64,000 nt of DNA, taken from Montifringilla adamsi (lineage: Eukaryota; Chordata; Aves; Passeriformes; Passeridae). The position numbers and the translations under genes were made by a program. The notes beneath the pieces are model-generated. The model was not told where the DNA came from. It saw only the letters and a program-made list of their open reading frames with translations, and did no database searches. The DNA lies in contig JAGGNK010008670.1 of assembly GCA_017590115.1 (NCBI GenBank), forward strand, positions 1,426,001 through 1,490,000, in the 5' to 3' direction. Positions 47,866 through 59,147 of this stretch are shown here, one piece after another (within the stretch, counting starts at the first letter, position 1; every line of letters begins with the position of its first letter).

Positions 47866-49344
47866 CACACCCATCCATTTTGGTGCCATTTCTATCCCCA
47901 TTAATCATTTAAAAATCATTTTATTTAATCATTAATTAATCATTCCCAAAATCATTTTAAATCTGGCATTTTAAAGGTGCCAGAAGAAGGGCACAATCCA
48001 CAGACTCACAGTTTTTCCCTTTGCACAGAATAATTTTTTTCCCTTCTCCTTTCCTCCTGCCCTTCCTGCTCTCCCTTTGGCCAGGCTGCTGCTCCCAAGG
48101 GTTTGTTCATGAGCTTAACCCAATTACTGCTCTCAGGAGCAGAGCCTGATTACCCTGCACATCCTTTTGGTATCCATCACTGAATATTGCCTAACAGAGT
48201 TAGCAGCTGGCCTCCCAGTGAACCAAGGGGATTCAGGAGCTCCTTCCAGCCAGGAGCACATCCCCCTGCCCCAGCACTGCCAGGAATCTTCTCCATTCTC
48301 AAAGTGGGGCTTTTCTGGGGGATCAGTCTGTGGTTTTGAGGTAGAAAGCACAGCTTGGATTCGATGCAGCAGTTCCAGAGCTGCTGCTGTGATCCCTGTC
48401 CGAGGTTTTTGATGGCCACAGCAGAGATTCCCTTTGAGGAGCTGCAGGAATCAGGAGCTCAGAGGCTTCCCAGGGCTCAAGGGCAGCAATTCAGGTGCCT
48501 CCATCTGTTTTCCTGCCTGGGAACCAGGCTGGTTTTCCACCTTCATTGGGAAATGCTCTTCCCCAGGAGAACCTTGCAGGTTCTGATGCTCCAGAGGGTG
48601 CAGATTCCAGCTCTGAGCCAGGCTGATATCCCAAGGAAAATCATTATTCCAGCTCCTCCTTTGGCAGCTCCTGGCACCGGGGATGAATCCCTGGCAGCCT
48701 GGCATCGTTAGGGATTGATGGGCTCCCCCTGATTTCCTTTTCCTGGCAGCCTCCCCTGCTCCATGCATCATTCCCAAGCACCCCAATTCCCTGCTGGGAG
48801 CTGGAGCTGGAGCCAGCTGCAGCTCTGGGGGTCTCCCATCCTTCTGGAGGGTGACTTGTGGCACGTCCCACCCCACAAGCTCCTGGTGCCATCTGGGCTG
48901 CCCGGAGCAGCTCCTGCTCCCCAGCTGATCTTCCCCAGCCCTCTGGGGCTGCTTTTGTCATCACAAACCTCTTCCCCAGCTCTTTTATTCCTGAAATAAG
49001 AAATGGATCCCAGGGAATTGTGCTGTGGGATATTAAAGTCAGTGTTTATTCGTGAGGGTCGCTTTCGGGGGGGCCTAATTGGAGCAGGTTTTCTGCTCAG
49101 GCTGCAGAACGGGGCAATAAAAATCAGAGATTGATGGTTATGAACAGATTAAATGGGCATCAAAGTTATAAATTACAGCCCTGCCCGAGCTGGGATTGGC
49201 CACCAGAGATGCTGCTAAGTGCCAGCGGTGTTTAATGAGCTCGTTTATTCGCAGGCCTCCGACTGCATCAACTTGGGGAGTTTATTGGAAGTGTGTTTAA
49301 AATAACAACGGTGCCAGGAGCGCTGGGCATGGCTGTGCTGGCTG

Positions 49345-50045
49345 GGTCAAACAGTCCAGGGGGAAAAGCAGCAGCTGAAAGCAGAGATTTGGATTTCCAG
49401 GGCACTCTGGGGGCTTGGGGAGCACGAGGGATCCCGTCCTGTGGTTCTGCACTGCTGGAATTTGTTTCCTTCTGGTTTTTGGTCACTTCAGTGCAAACAC
49501 GAGGCCTCAGTGTGTCGTGTCAGAAATGCTGGATGTGGGTGAAACCTGCCAGGGGGAAAAGCAGGAGCTGAAAGCAGGGATTTGGATTTCCAGGGAAATC
49601 TGAGAGCTTGAGGAGCGTGAGGGGTTTGTCCTGTGGTTCTGCACTGCTGGATTTTGTTTCCTTCTGGTTTTTGGTCACGACAAAGCCTCGACGTGCCGGG
49701 TGTCAGAAATGCTGGGTAGGGTTTGTGTTTGCTGGGTCAGACACCCCAGAGGGAAAAGCAGGAGCTGAAAGCAGAGATTTGGATTTCCAAAGGCGCTCTG
49801 AGAGCTCGAGGGGCAGGAGGGGCTCTGCCCCTGGCTTCTACCCTGCTGGAATTTTGGTTTCTCCTGGTTTTTGGTCATTTCACTGTAAACACGAGGGCTG
49901 TGGTCAGATATTCCAGAGGGAAAAGCAGGAGCTGAGAGCAGAGATTTGGGTTTCCAGGGCAGTGTGAGGGATCCATCCTGTGGTTCTGCCCTGCTGGAGT
50001 TTCGGTTCCTCCTGGTTTTTGGGGATTTCACCAAAGGCACAGGGA
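49345..50045. repeat. Diverged tandem repeat, four units of 167-197 bp
   Basis: The module (g)gggaaaagcaggagctgaaa, gcagagatttggatttccag, tcctgtggttctgc(a/c)ctgct and tccttctggtttttggtcac recurs with anchors at 49391, 49584, 49781 and 49948. The partial ORFs over it are repeat by-products. Confidence 0.85.
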
Positions 50046-50778
50046 CTCCACGTGCGGCAGTGCAGATGTTGGGAAGGCTGGGCATGACCTGGTTATCCAT
50101 GGAATGGGAATGTTTCCGTGCCCAGGGCTGGTGGAGGGCCCTCAGCAGCACAGCCAGAGCTTGGAGGAGCTCACGGAGCCCTGTGGGAGTGCTTGGGTGA
50201 CGTTCAAAATTGCTTTTTCCCTACTGGGAGACTGCCCCTGGTGACTCCAGAGTTTCCCCCTCTGCTCTGAAAGGAGAGGGAGTGGAGAGTTCTGTAAATG
50301 GCAGGAAAAGGGAATATTGTCCTGGTGTTATTTGCTCGTGGCTGGCAGGGCACGGCCCGAAATTCAAAAGCACAACACTCACACAGTGGAGATCTGGTGG
50401 GGCAGCACTGAGGTAATCCCGCTGCGTTGTTCCTAAGCTCCAGAGCTGAAAACTCCCAGAGAAAGGCTGGAACTTGGGCTGCTCTTAGAGGAGACCAAAT
50501 TCCCTTTCCTGGCCTGCTGAGGGAGATTTATAATTGGGGTGCAAGCTGAGCTCTGAGCTCATCTCAGTGCAGATTTTGGCATCAGAAGCTCCCGCTGTGT
50601 CCCCGGGCAGGAACAATCCTGTGTTCACCATCTTTGTTTTACTCCAAAGAGCCCCTTTTTTCCTCCTCCAGTAAAAATTGGCTCTTTGTTTTTTCCTCGT
50701 GGCTGTGTTTTCCCTGGGAGTTCTGATGGAGCCTTGCAGTTCAGGGGGTTTGGGGGTGCTGGGGCTCAGAGCAGCCTC

Positions 50779-50813
50779 TGCCTCCTCCTCCTCCTCCTCC
50801 TCCTCCTCCTCCT
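50779..50813. repeat. (CCT)n microsatellite
   Basis: About eleven uninterrupted cct/ctc triplets. A shorter (CCT)n lies near 2630-2650. Confidence 0.95.
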
Positions 50814-50869
50814 GGGATGCTCTGCCTGGCCCTGGCCCTCCTGAGGGGGGGGAAAGGTTATTGAAAGTG

Positions 50870-51355
50870 CTGTTTTAAAAATGATGTTATTTAAAGTGAT
50901 ATCATTTAAGATGGTGTTACTTAAGGTGATTTTTTTGGAAGTGATATCATTTAAGGTGGTATTTTTTGGAGTGATATTTTTTTTTGGAGTGGTAATCTTT
51001 TTGGAGTGATATTTTTCGGAGTGATATGTTTTTGGAGGGATTTTGTCTTTTTTGGAGGGATTTTTTTGGTAGTGATTTTTTTGAGCAATGTTTTTTTTGA
51101 ATGACTTTTTTTGAGTGATTTTTTTGAATGATATTATTGAAGAGGATATTATTGACAGTGATATCATTCGAGGTGGTGTTATTTAAGGTGATATTTTTTG
51201 AAGTGATAATATTTAAAGTGGTGTTATTTAAAGTTGTATTATTTGAAGTGATTTTATTTAAAGTGGTGTTATTTAAAGTGCTGTTATTTCAAGTGATATT
51301 ATTTAAGATGATGTTATTTAGTGACATTATTTAAGGTGCTGTTATTTATAGTGGC
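50870..51355. repeat. 15-bp T/A-rich minisatellite
   Basis: The clearest units (agtggtgttatttaa, agttgtattatttga, agtgattttatttaa) run from about 51,170 to 51,345; the left half is a degenerate T-rich version. Period 15 keeps all three frames open, producing hydrophobic five-residue repeats that are not genes. Confidence 0.88.
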
Positions 51356-51559
51356 TCTTGATGGACTCCCAGCCCCTCGTGCAGTTAAATGGAATAATGG
51401 CAGCTGCAGCTTTTAACAAAAATGTGGAATTTTCCTAAAGAAATGAGGTGAAGTCTTTGACACGGGGCACAGCTGGAGGACTCAATTTTTATTTTTTTTT
51501 TCCCCTGGAAAACCTGAGGAATGTCCCACGTGGGAAATGAGGCAGGAAGAGGTTCAGGG

Positions 51560-51705
51560 GCAGGAATTCTGTCCTTGCCAGAGCAGCTGTGGCTGCCAAA
51601 TCCCTGGAAGTGTCCAAGGCCAGGCTGGATGGGGAAGGTGTCCCTGCACAGGGGATGGGATGGGCTCTGAGATCCCAAACTATTCCATGATTCCTCTCTG
51701 CTGAA
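51560..51705 (+). mobile_element. CR1 LINE 3' fragment
   Basis: ccagagcagctgtggctgcc, tggaagtgtccaaggccagg and gagatcccaaactattccat. Confidence 0.75.
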
Positions 51706-52404
51706 AAAAAGAGAGGAATTATTGTGGCCTGGAGGCTGGGCTGGGGGTTGTTCCCTCTGGGGAAGGGAATGCTGCTCCAGCAGCTTCCTGGGAGCCCTGG
51801 CAGAGCAGCCCCCACCTCACATCCGAGGGAAATAAAGCACCGGAATGATCCCAATAAATTACAATAATTGTGCCTGGCAGCATGTGGTAATTTAAAATGG
51901 ATTAATCTAACAAGGCTTAAAGAGGAATAAATAATAAACATCTCCAAGCAGTGGGAACCCTGCTCTCCTTCATCCTGCCTGGATATTAATTACTGCTCAT
52001 AAACTGCTGCAAAAATCAGGCTGGGAGGAGAAGGAAGGAGGAATTCAGCCCAAGGAATGGGGCAGAGCAGGGGAACGTTCCCAGCACCCCTGAGAAGTGG
52101 GAATGTGCTGCCTCCATCCCAGGGGCTCAGGCTGGGGTCTGTCCCTCATTTCGGGGAGCTGGGATTCCCCATGGATAAAGGATGGAGCACAGCTGCTGGA
52201 ACCAGCTCATCCTCATCCATGGAGCTGCGACCCAGGGCTCTCCTGGCATAGAATCCCGGGGGAAACCTGAGCTGGGGAAGGAGGGGAGGGCAGAGCCCAG
52301 GGCTGGCTGTGTGCTGTGCCTTGTCCTGGGCTTGGCTCTCTCCCAGCCTGCGCCGGGCGTTCCGTGCTGGTCCAAGGGCAGATCCAGCAGCGCTGGCAGC
52401 TCTT

Positions 52405-52472
52405 CCCTTCCCCTTCCCATTTCCCTTCCCCATTCCCTTCCCCTTCCCCATTCCCTTCCCCTTCCCATTCCC
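52405..52472. repeat. Pyrimidine (CCCTTCC)n-like tract
   Basis: About 68 bp of ccttcccc/cattccc units, strand-asymmetric. Open frames of 230-280 codons crossing this area on both strands are unsupported. Confidence 0.8.
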
Positions 52473-53177
52473 GGGATCCCAGCAGGGGTGGGAGCCTGGC
52501 TCATGGATGTGTCCCCCCTCAGGCTGGGCTGAGCCCTGCTCTCCCTGCGCTGTGTTCCTGCCCTGGCTGGGGATCATTCCTGCCCTGGAATTGTCGGGGC
52601 GCCTCAGGATCCCGTCTGGGAGCTTTGGCTCATCCCAGGCTCGGCTCTGCCGGGATCTCCATAGTAACGGGCAGGGAATGTCGTGCCTGGGCTTTTCATC
52701 CTGCTGGCATTTGTCTTTTTCCCTGCCCGCGGCTCCTCTCGGGTTTGGAGCTGCAGCTCCTCCAGGGCTGGATCCAGCCTGGGATGCCCCGGGAATGGTG
52801 GGAGCAGAGGATTTCTTGCTTGCCGGCGGGGAGAGGCTCCTGCCTCCCACCCCGATGGGAACACCCGGATTTACGGACGGGAAATCCAGGATGGAAGGGC
52901 GGGATTATCCCGGGGTGTGCTGCTGTGGGGTTCCGTGGGATTGGGAAGGGATTCCCGGCTGGGATGGGATCCCCATCCCTGGGGACCGGGGAGGTGTCCC
53001 TGCCGCGGCTGGGGGAGGTCCGGGGACCCCCAAGTCCAAACCAGTCCAGACCAGTCCAAACCAGTCCGGGACGGGGATCCTGGGCTGTTTGGGGTTGCGC
53101 CCTGCGGCTCTCTGCTCTCCTGGGCCAGTCTCCTGAATCATTAATCAGTAATTAATTAGTTAATTAGGCTGGTCAGG

Positions 53178-53441
53178 TGTCGTAATAGACAGAGACACGT
53201 GGGGTTTTTTATGTAGAATAGGTGAATTTTTATTTACAGGGTTGATTTTTGTGTGGTATTTGAAGGTACTGTGTGTGACTTTAATTAGTAAATTAGTGAA
53301 ATTCAGTTTATTGCCTGGTGATGACCAATGCACGTTCATCACATTTTTCTCTTTTTAGACAGTTTACATTTTTTGTCTCCTGGGGAGTGAGTGTTTTACA
53401 CAGGTGGGATTTTCTTTGTAGGTGTGAGCTGGTTTTTCACA
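53178..53441 (-). mobile_element. Candidate LTR fragment
   Basis: On the minus strand a 264-bp block begins TGTGAAAAACCAGCTCACAC, contains AATAAA near 53230 followed by CCCCACGTGTCTCTGTC, and ends TTACGACA. This layout resembles an avian retroviral R-U5 end. No convincing target-site duplication was found, so boundaries are tentative. Confidence 0.4.
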
Positions 53442-54455
53442 AGAACAGATTGTTGTGTGAGCTGATTCTTATCCTTACTCATTTTTTTAATGGGAACTGA
53501 ACAGGTTAACTTGGAATAGCAAGGCTTGAACTGTGTTCTGCAAGGCTTTTTTATTGTATTTTCACTTCCATGCCAGGTGGGTTTGAAGATCAGCGTCTCC
53601 TGCTCCTTTCACACCCCAGCTTGGAAAAATCACTGTTGAAACGTGGAGATTTTCACCAAACTTATTTTTTTAAACAAAAATATAGCGGTGACATTAATGT
53701 ACAATTAAGGTACAATTCTAACAGCAGTGTTTGATCCTTCCAGATTTTTAAGAAGAAGGAAAACCAGAAGGGAAAATTCTCCCAGGGAGCAGCTGAGCTT
53801 TAAGGTTCGAGCGCTCGTTTTGTTTGCAGCTGCATCACTAACGTTCACAGGCTCTATTAATATTCATAACATTAGTAACATTAATACAATCAGTAATTAA
53901 AATATATAGTGTAAATTTATTAATTTAATTAAGACATTTAATGCAATTAAAAATACTGATATTAATAAAATTAATCTTATTTATGATTTGTTTCCAGGCT
54001 CGTGTGCAGCCCACTCAGAGTTTCTCTGTTTGGAGTTCCAACTCCGTGTCAGTAAGAAAGAAAAGTTTTATTGTTGAAATAAAGTATTTGTTGTTGAAAC
54101 CAAGTTTTATTGTTGAAATAAAATTTCCTTTGTTGGAACACAGAGGCTGTGTGTGCTCTGGTGCTTCTGTGACTCCTGGGGAAAAGAATCTTTCAGGATT
54201 CCAGGCTCCTGGATCCTTTGCAGGCTGATTTTGGGGCTGGTTTAGAACTGTTCTGGCAATTTTCTGTTAAATTCCAGCTCAGGGAAAGGTTTAAAGTAAT
54301 GAAAAATATTCAGAGAGAATCACGGGATAAAGGCTCTGATCCATCAGGGACAGGAAGGACACGGAGCCACCACCCAGGAAGAGAATCCCAGGCAATCCAT
54401 GGGAATGTTCTGAAGGATTGGAAAGTTCTTGCACAGCAATTCTAGGGGGGAAAAA

Positions 54456-54675
54456 ATTATATTTCTATATTTATATCTAAAAATATATAATATTTGCACA
54501 GTAGAAATGCATATTATATATAACATAATATTTATTATATATAGTATATAAATAGATATGTATTTTATGTAATATATAAATACATATTTAGATATTATAT
54601 AAATATATTTTAAAAAATATATTTAAAAAATATACATATATCTTTACACACACAGATAGATAGATAAATAAAACC
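54456..54675. repeat. A/T-rich low-complexity tract
   Basis: Mostly tatata, aaatat and ttatat runs ending in acacacacagatagatagat, with no coding potential. Confidence 0.9.
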
Positions 54676-54964
54676 ACACAATTCTAGAATTCCAGAATTT
54701 ATATCCCTCACAATTCCAGACAAGAATTCTTGGAATTTTTTATTTATTATTAACAGGGGTAAGGAATTCTTGCTCTGTGTTTGAGTACAGGACTAATCCA
54801 TGGCTCTGTGTTCAGTAATCAATCACTGATCAATAATTGCCGATTTTACCGACAACAGCGATCGAATAAATCCCAAATTGTTGAAATCTGGGCGATGTTC
54901 CCCAGTGCCACTGGGGTGGGACAGAGGAGAGGCCCTGAGATCCTGCCAGGCTCTGCCACCTGGG

Positions 54965-55135
54965 ATTGTCCCTGGTGTCCCTGGGGTTGTCCCTGATGTC
55001 CCTGGGATATTCCCTGGTGTCCCTGCAGTTGTCCCTGGTGTCAGCGGGATTGTCCCTGGTGTCACCTGGAGTTGTCCCTGGGACTGTCCCTGGTGTCCCT
55101 GGGATTGTCCCTGGGATTGTCCCTGGTGTCCCCAG
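54965..55135. repeat. tgtccctgg(g) minisatellite
   Basis: Repeats of gt(t/c)gtccctggtgtccctg run for about 170 bp; the minus-strand reading is a Pro/Gly/Thr repeat of no evident function. Confidence 0.85.
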
Positions 55136-55389
55136 GGCTCTGGAGCTGCCACCCCCCGCACTGTGCCAGCGCTGCCAAGGGACCAGAGCCCAGCAGGGAC
55201 ACAGAGGAGCCCCAGGAGGCTGGGGGGACACTTGGGGACACCCAGAGAGCCCCAGCGGGGGGCACTGGGGACAGGGAGGGGGCAGGAAACCCCCGGGGAG
55301 CCACGGGGGGGTCGGAGCAGGGAAACGGAGCCTGGGGGGCTCACGGGGCTGCTCGGGGACATGGAGAGTGGCCGGGACACCCGGGAGCA

Positions 55390-55515
55390 CTCCGGGGTCA
55401 CTGCAGGGCACTGGGGTCACCGCAAGGTCACTTTGGGGTTACTCCAGGTCATTGGGGTCATCTCAAGGTCATTTTGGGGTTACTCTAGGTCATTGGGGTT
55501 ACTTGAGGTCCTTTG
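55390..55515. repeat. 41-bp repeat rich in RGGTCA half-sites
   Basis: Roughly 41-bp units (caaggtca(c/t)tttggggtta, then ctc(c/t)aggtcattggggt) recur. RGGTCA occurs at 55395, 55414, 55425, 55446, 55455, 55466 and 55487. See the finding on DR5/DR3 spacing. Confidence 0.8.
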
Positions 55516-55777
55516 AGTCCCTAATAATTGACCAGGGGCTCAGAGCTTGACTTTGGTGTTAGTTTCCGTGTTTTTGTTCTGTCAGAAGTGCAGGTGCAGG
55601 AGCTGGGGTGGGGTTTACCATCCGGGGATGCACAGGGATCCCTGCGTGCCAGGACTGAGCTCCTTTTGGGGTGGAAATGTTCCTGCCCGGCCCCCAGGGG
55701 CTGCAGCCCCCCCGGGCTTGGGGAGCCAGCCTGGGCTGGAGCAGGAGAACACCCGGGCTCCCTCCGTGCAGCTCCTG

Positions 55778-55995
55778 AAGGGGGAAAATGGGAAAAATGA
55801 GGGAAGATAATGGGGGAAAAATGGGGAAAATGGGAAAAAAATGGGGGAAAATGGGAAAAAAATGGGGGGAAAAGGAGGACAAAAATGGGGGGAAAAGAGG
55901 GGCAAAAATGGGGGGGAAAGGGGGAGAGAGGAAAAGCGAGGGGAAGGGGAAGGAAAGGGGGGCTGGGAGAAAAGGGGGGGAAATAAAAAAGGGAT
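55778..55995. repeat. Polypurine tract (G/A) of about 220 bp
   Basis: Almost unbroken purines on the plus strand (gggggaaaatgggaaaaaaa-like), with only scattered t and c. It could form triplex DNA, which is an inference from composition. Confidence 0.85.
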
Positions 55996-56539
55996 GTGGG
56001 ATTTCTGCAGCCCTGTTTAAATCAACACTCACTGCCAGCAGCCAGCCAGGGATTTGTTGCTCCTCACGGATCTTCCTCCTCCCAGCCTTTGGGGTGAATC
56101 CCTTTCTCCTGGTTTGAAGGACAGGAGTCTGCCCAGGAACCTTCCTGGAATGGAAAACCCCAGGAAAATCCCCTTCTCTGCAGGCTGTAACTTTGAAATT
56201 GTGGGGTTTTCAGGCAAAAATATGGGAAAAGGAACAACAGCTCTTTACTAGGGTGTATATAATGAAGGAAACAAGCAGCAGCCAAGGGAAATCCCATTAA
56301 CAATCCCAAAAGCCTTTCCCCCACTTTGGGCCATTCCCCCTTGGGTGTAGCTGTGGGAACAGTGGGATGTCTGGGTGGGTGTGGGGTCTGGATTAAAGTG
56401 GAACAAAAACCCCAAAGCAGCAGCAGGAAACAGCTGGAGGAGGGAGAAGAGGGAGGAGAGAGGGATTTTTTGGGGTTTTCCTGGGCTCTCACCTGTCCTG
56501 TGCCATGTTCTGGGGGTGCCAGCAGCAGCTGGGAGAGGG

Positions 56540-57910
56540 ATCGGGGATTGGGGTCCAGGGATTCCCCTGAGCAGAGGGTCAGGGGTCAGGGATTGGGGTC
56601 CTGGATTTGCCGTAAAGCACTGAGCACAGGGATTGGGGTCAGGGTTTGGGGTCCTGGATTTCCCCTAAAGCACCGAGCAGAGGGTCAGGGGTCAGGGATT
56701 GGGGTCCTGGATTTGCCGTAAAGCACCAAGCAGAGGGTCAGGGTCCCTCTGGAGAGAGGGATCAGGGATTGGGGTCCTGTGTTTGTTCCCCCCGAGGCAC
56801 CGAGCAGAGGGTGAGGGTAAAGGATTGGGGTCAGGGATTGGGGTCCCAGGATTCCCCTAAAGGACCAAGCACAGGGATTGGGGTCAGAGATTGGGGTCCT
56901 GGATTTCCCCTGAGCACAGGGATTGGGGTCCTGGGATTCCCCTGAGCACAGGGATTGGGGTCCTGGGATTCCCCTGAGCACAGGGATTGGGGTCCTCGGA
57001 TTCCCCTAAAGCACAGAGCAGAGGATCAGGGTCCCTCTGGAAAGAGGGATGAGGGACTGGGGTCCCAGGATTCCCCTAAGGCACCGAGCAGAGGGTGAGG
57101 GATCAGGGATTGGGGTCAGGGATTCCCCTAAAGCACTGAGCAGAGGGTGAGGGGTAAGGGATTGGGGTCAGAGATTGGGGTCCTGGATTTCCCCTGAGCA
57201 CAGGGATTGGGGTCCTCGGATTCCCCTAAAGCACAGAGCAGAGGATCAGGGTCCCTCTGGAAAGAGGGATGAGGGACTGGGGTCCCAGGATTCCCCTAAG
57301 GCACCGAGCAGAGGGTGAGGGATCAGGGATTGGGGTCAGGGATTCCCCTAAAGCACTGAGCAGAGGGTGAGGGGTAAGGGATTGGGGTCAGAGATTGGGG
57401 TCCTGGATTTCCCCTGAGCACAGGGATTGGGGTCCTGGATTTCCCCTAAAGCACAGACCAGAGGGTGGGTCCCTCTGGAAAGAGGGATCAGGGGTTGGGG
57501 TCCCAGGATTCCCCTAAGGCACCGAGCAGAGGGTGAGGGATGAGGGATTGGGGTCAGGTATTGGGGTCCCAGGATTCCCCTAAAGCACTGAGCAGAGTGA
57601 GGGATCAGGGATTGGGGTCAGGGATTCCCCTAAAGCACTGAGCAGAGGGTGAGGGGTAAGGGATTGGGGTCAGAGATTGGGGTCCTGGATTTCCCCTGAG
57701 CACAGGGATTGGGGTCCTGGGATTCCCCTAAAGCACAGACCAGAGGATCAGAGTCCCTCTGGAGAGAGGGATCAGGGGTTGTGGTCCCAGGATTCCCCTA
57801 AGGCACCGAGCAGAGGGTGAGGGATCAGGGATTGGGGTCCCGGGATTCCCCTAAAGCACTGAGCAGAGAGTGAGGGATCAGAGATTGGGGTCAGGGATTG
57901 GGATCCCGGG
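56540..57910. repeat. G-rich minisatellite with 220-bp higher-order units
   Basis: About 1.37 kb of modules such as cagggattggggtcctggat, ttcccctaaagcaccgagca and gagggtgaggg. The intervals 57001-57210 and 57221-57430 match base for base at a 220-bp offset until the units diverge after ggtcct. Many stretches fit the pattern of four G-runs with short loops. Confidence 0.93.
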
Positions 57911-58337
57911 ATTTTGGGAAGACCCCAGTCTCTGGAGCACAGACTCCCCGGCAGGAGGAGCAGGGAGGGACAGAACTCTGGTGGCAGAGTTGTCCCCGCA
58001 GCAGCAGCAGCCCGGCCCCAAAGCCACCCCTGTGCCCTCCCCGATCCCCAGGGAGCACGGGCAGCCCTGAGCCCAGGCAAGCCCCAAATCCCTGCAAAAA
58101 ATTCCCAGGAAAACGCCCAGGCACCGAGCTCAGCCCCAGATAAAAACCTCCCCAAATCCTCGTCCCCACCCCAAGCACGGCTGTGTCCCCTGAGCACCTG
58201 CAGTCCCCTCGGAGCAGCAGAAGGCAGCAAAAGTCCCCGGAGAAAGAAATAAAAAAAAAAAAAGAAAAAAAGGGGAAAAATGTAACCTTCCACACCTGTG
58301 GGGTTTGCACAGGTGGGATCTGGTTCCCCTGGGCAGC

Positions 58338-58797
58338 AAGAGAGCAGCACCTCATTTAAATTAAATATAAGGTACTGAAGAGGTCACCCAAATGTCCTTG
58401 GATACAGGAATTAATTTGTTGTTTAACTTTTGTTTTGTACCAAAAATGCAGCACCAAAAGAGAGCAGCACCTCATTTAAATTAAATATAAGGTACTGAAG
58501 AGACCACCCAAATGTCCTTTGATACAGGAATTAATTTGCTATTTAACAGTGATTTTGTACCAAAAATGCAGAACCAAAAGAGAGAAGCACCTCATTTATA
58601 TTAAGATTTAAAAATATTGGAGAAGCCACCCAAATGTCCTTTGATACAGGAATTAATTTGTTGTTTAACTTTTGTACCAAAAATGCAGAACCAAAAGAGA
58701 GAAGCACCTCATTTATATTAAGATTTAAAAATATTGGAGAAGCCACCCAAATGTGCTTTGATAGAGGAATTATTTGTTATTTAACAGTGCTTTTGAA
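58338..58797. repeat. Tandem repeat, four units of 117-120 bp
   Basis: Each unit has agagagcagcacctcattta, aaatgtcctttgatacagga and gtaccaaaaatgcag(a/c)acc. Starts are near 58338, 58459, 58579 and 58696; units 3 and 4 are the closest pair. Confidence 0.9.
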
Positions 58798-59147
58798 CCA
58801 TCCCTGGTGGTGTCTGCCCAGCACCAGCCCCCTTTTAACGCAGCCCCATCCCCAAACTCTCTCTAAGCAGAATAAAATGTTTATTTTGAAATAAACCTTC
58901 CGTTTAAATCCTGGCAATCTTTGCTACAACCACAGGTTACCTCTGGTTTGGTGTCTGTGGGCTGTGAATTTCAAAAGCTGTTCATTCCTGCCCTGTGCCA
59001 CAGGGGTTTTGTCCTCTGCTTTGGGGGGTTTGGTGTCCTCGTGGCTTTTGTCAAACCCCACAAGTGCCGATTCCATCTCTGATTTGGCCTCAGTGATCCA
59101 GGCCTGGCAGGCCAGGCTGCTGGGGAAAGGAGAGTGCAGCCCTCAGA

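Larger units (their letters stand above)
43864..49340. other. MFSD1 downstream flank, no gene recognised
   Basis: Synteny predicts the IQCJ-SCHIP1 locus beyond MFSD1, but I recognised none of its exons. Unique-looking sequence is mixed with CR1 fragments, the 44.7-kb duplication and the TAA repeat. Positions 49,030-49,290 look like non-repeat A/T-rich sequence with several taat/ttaat cores. Confidence 0.4.

Noticed and set aside
52146..53155. Overlapping 234-279-codon ORFs on both strands
   Set aside because: All three frames are open because of G+C-rich, pyrimidine-repeat sequence; no domain, splice pattern or codon signal supports them.
56540..57910. Interstitial telomeric repeat
   Set aside because: The array is G-rich but has no TTAGGG tandem units.
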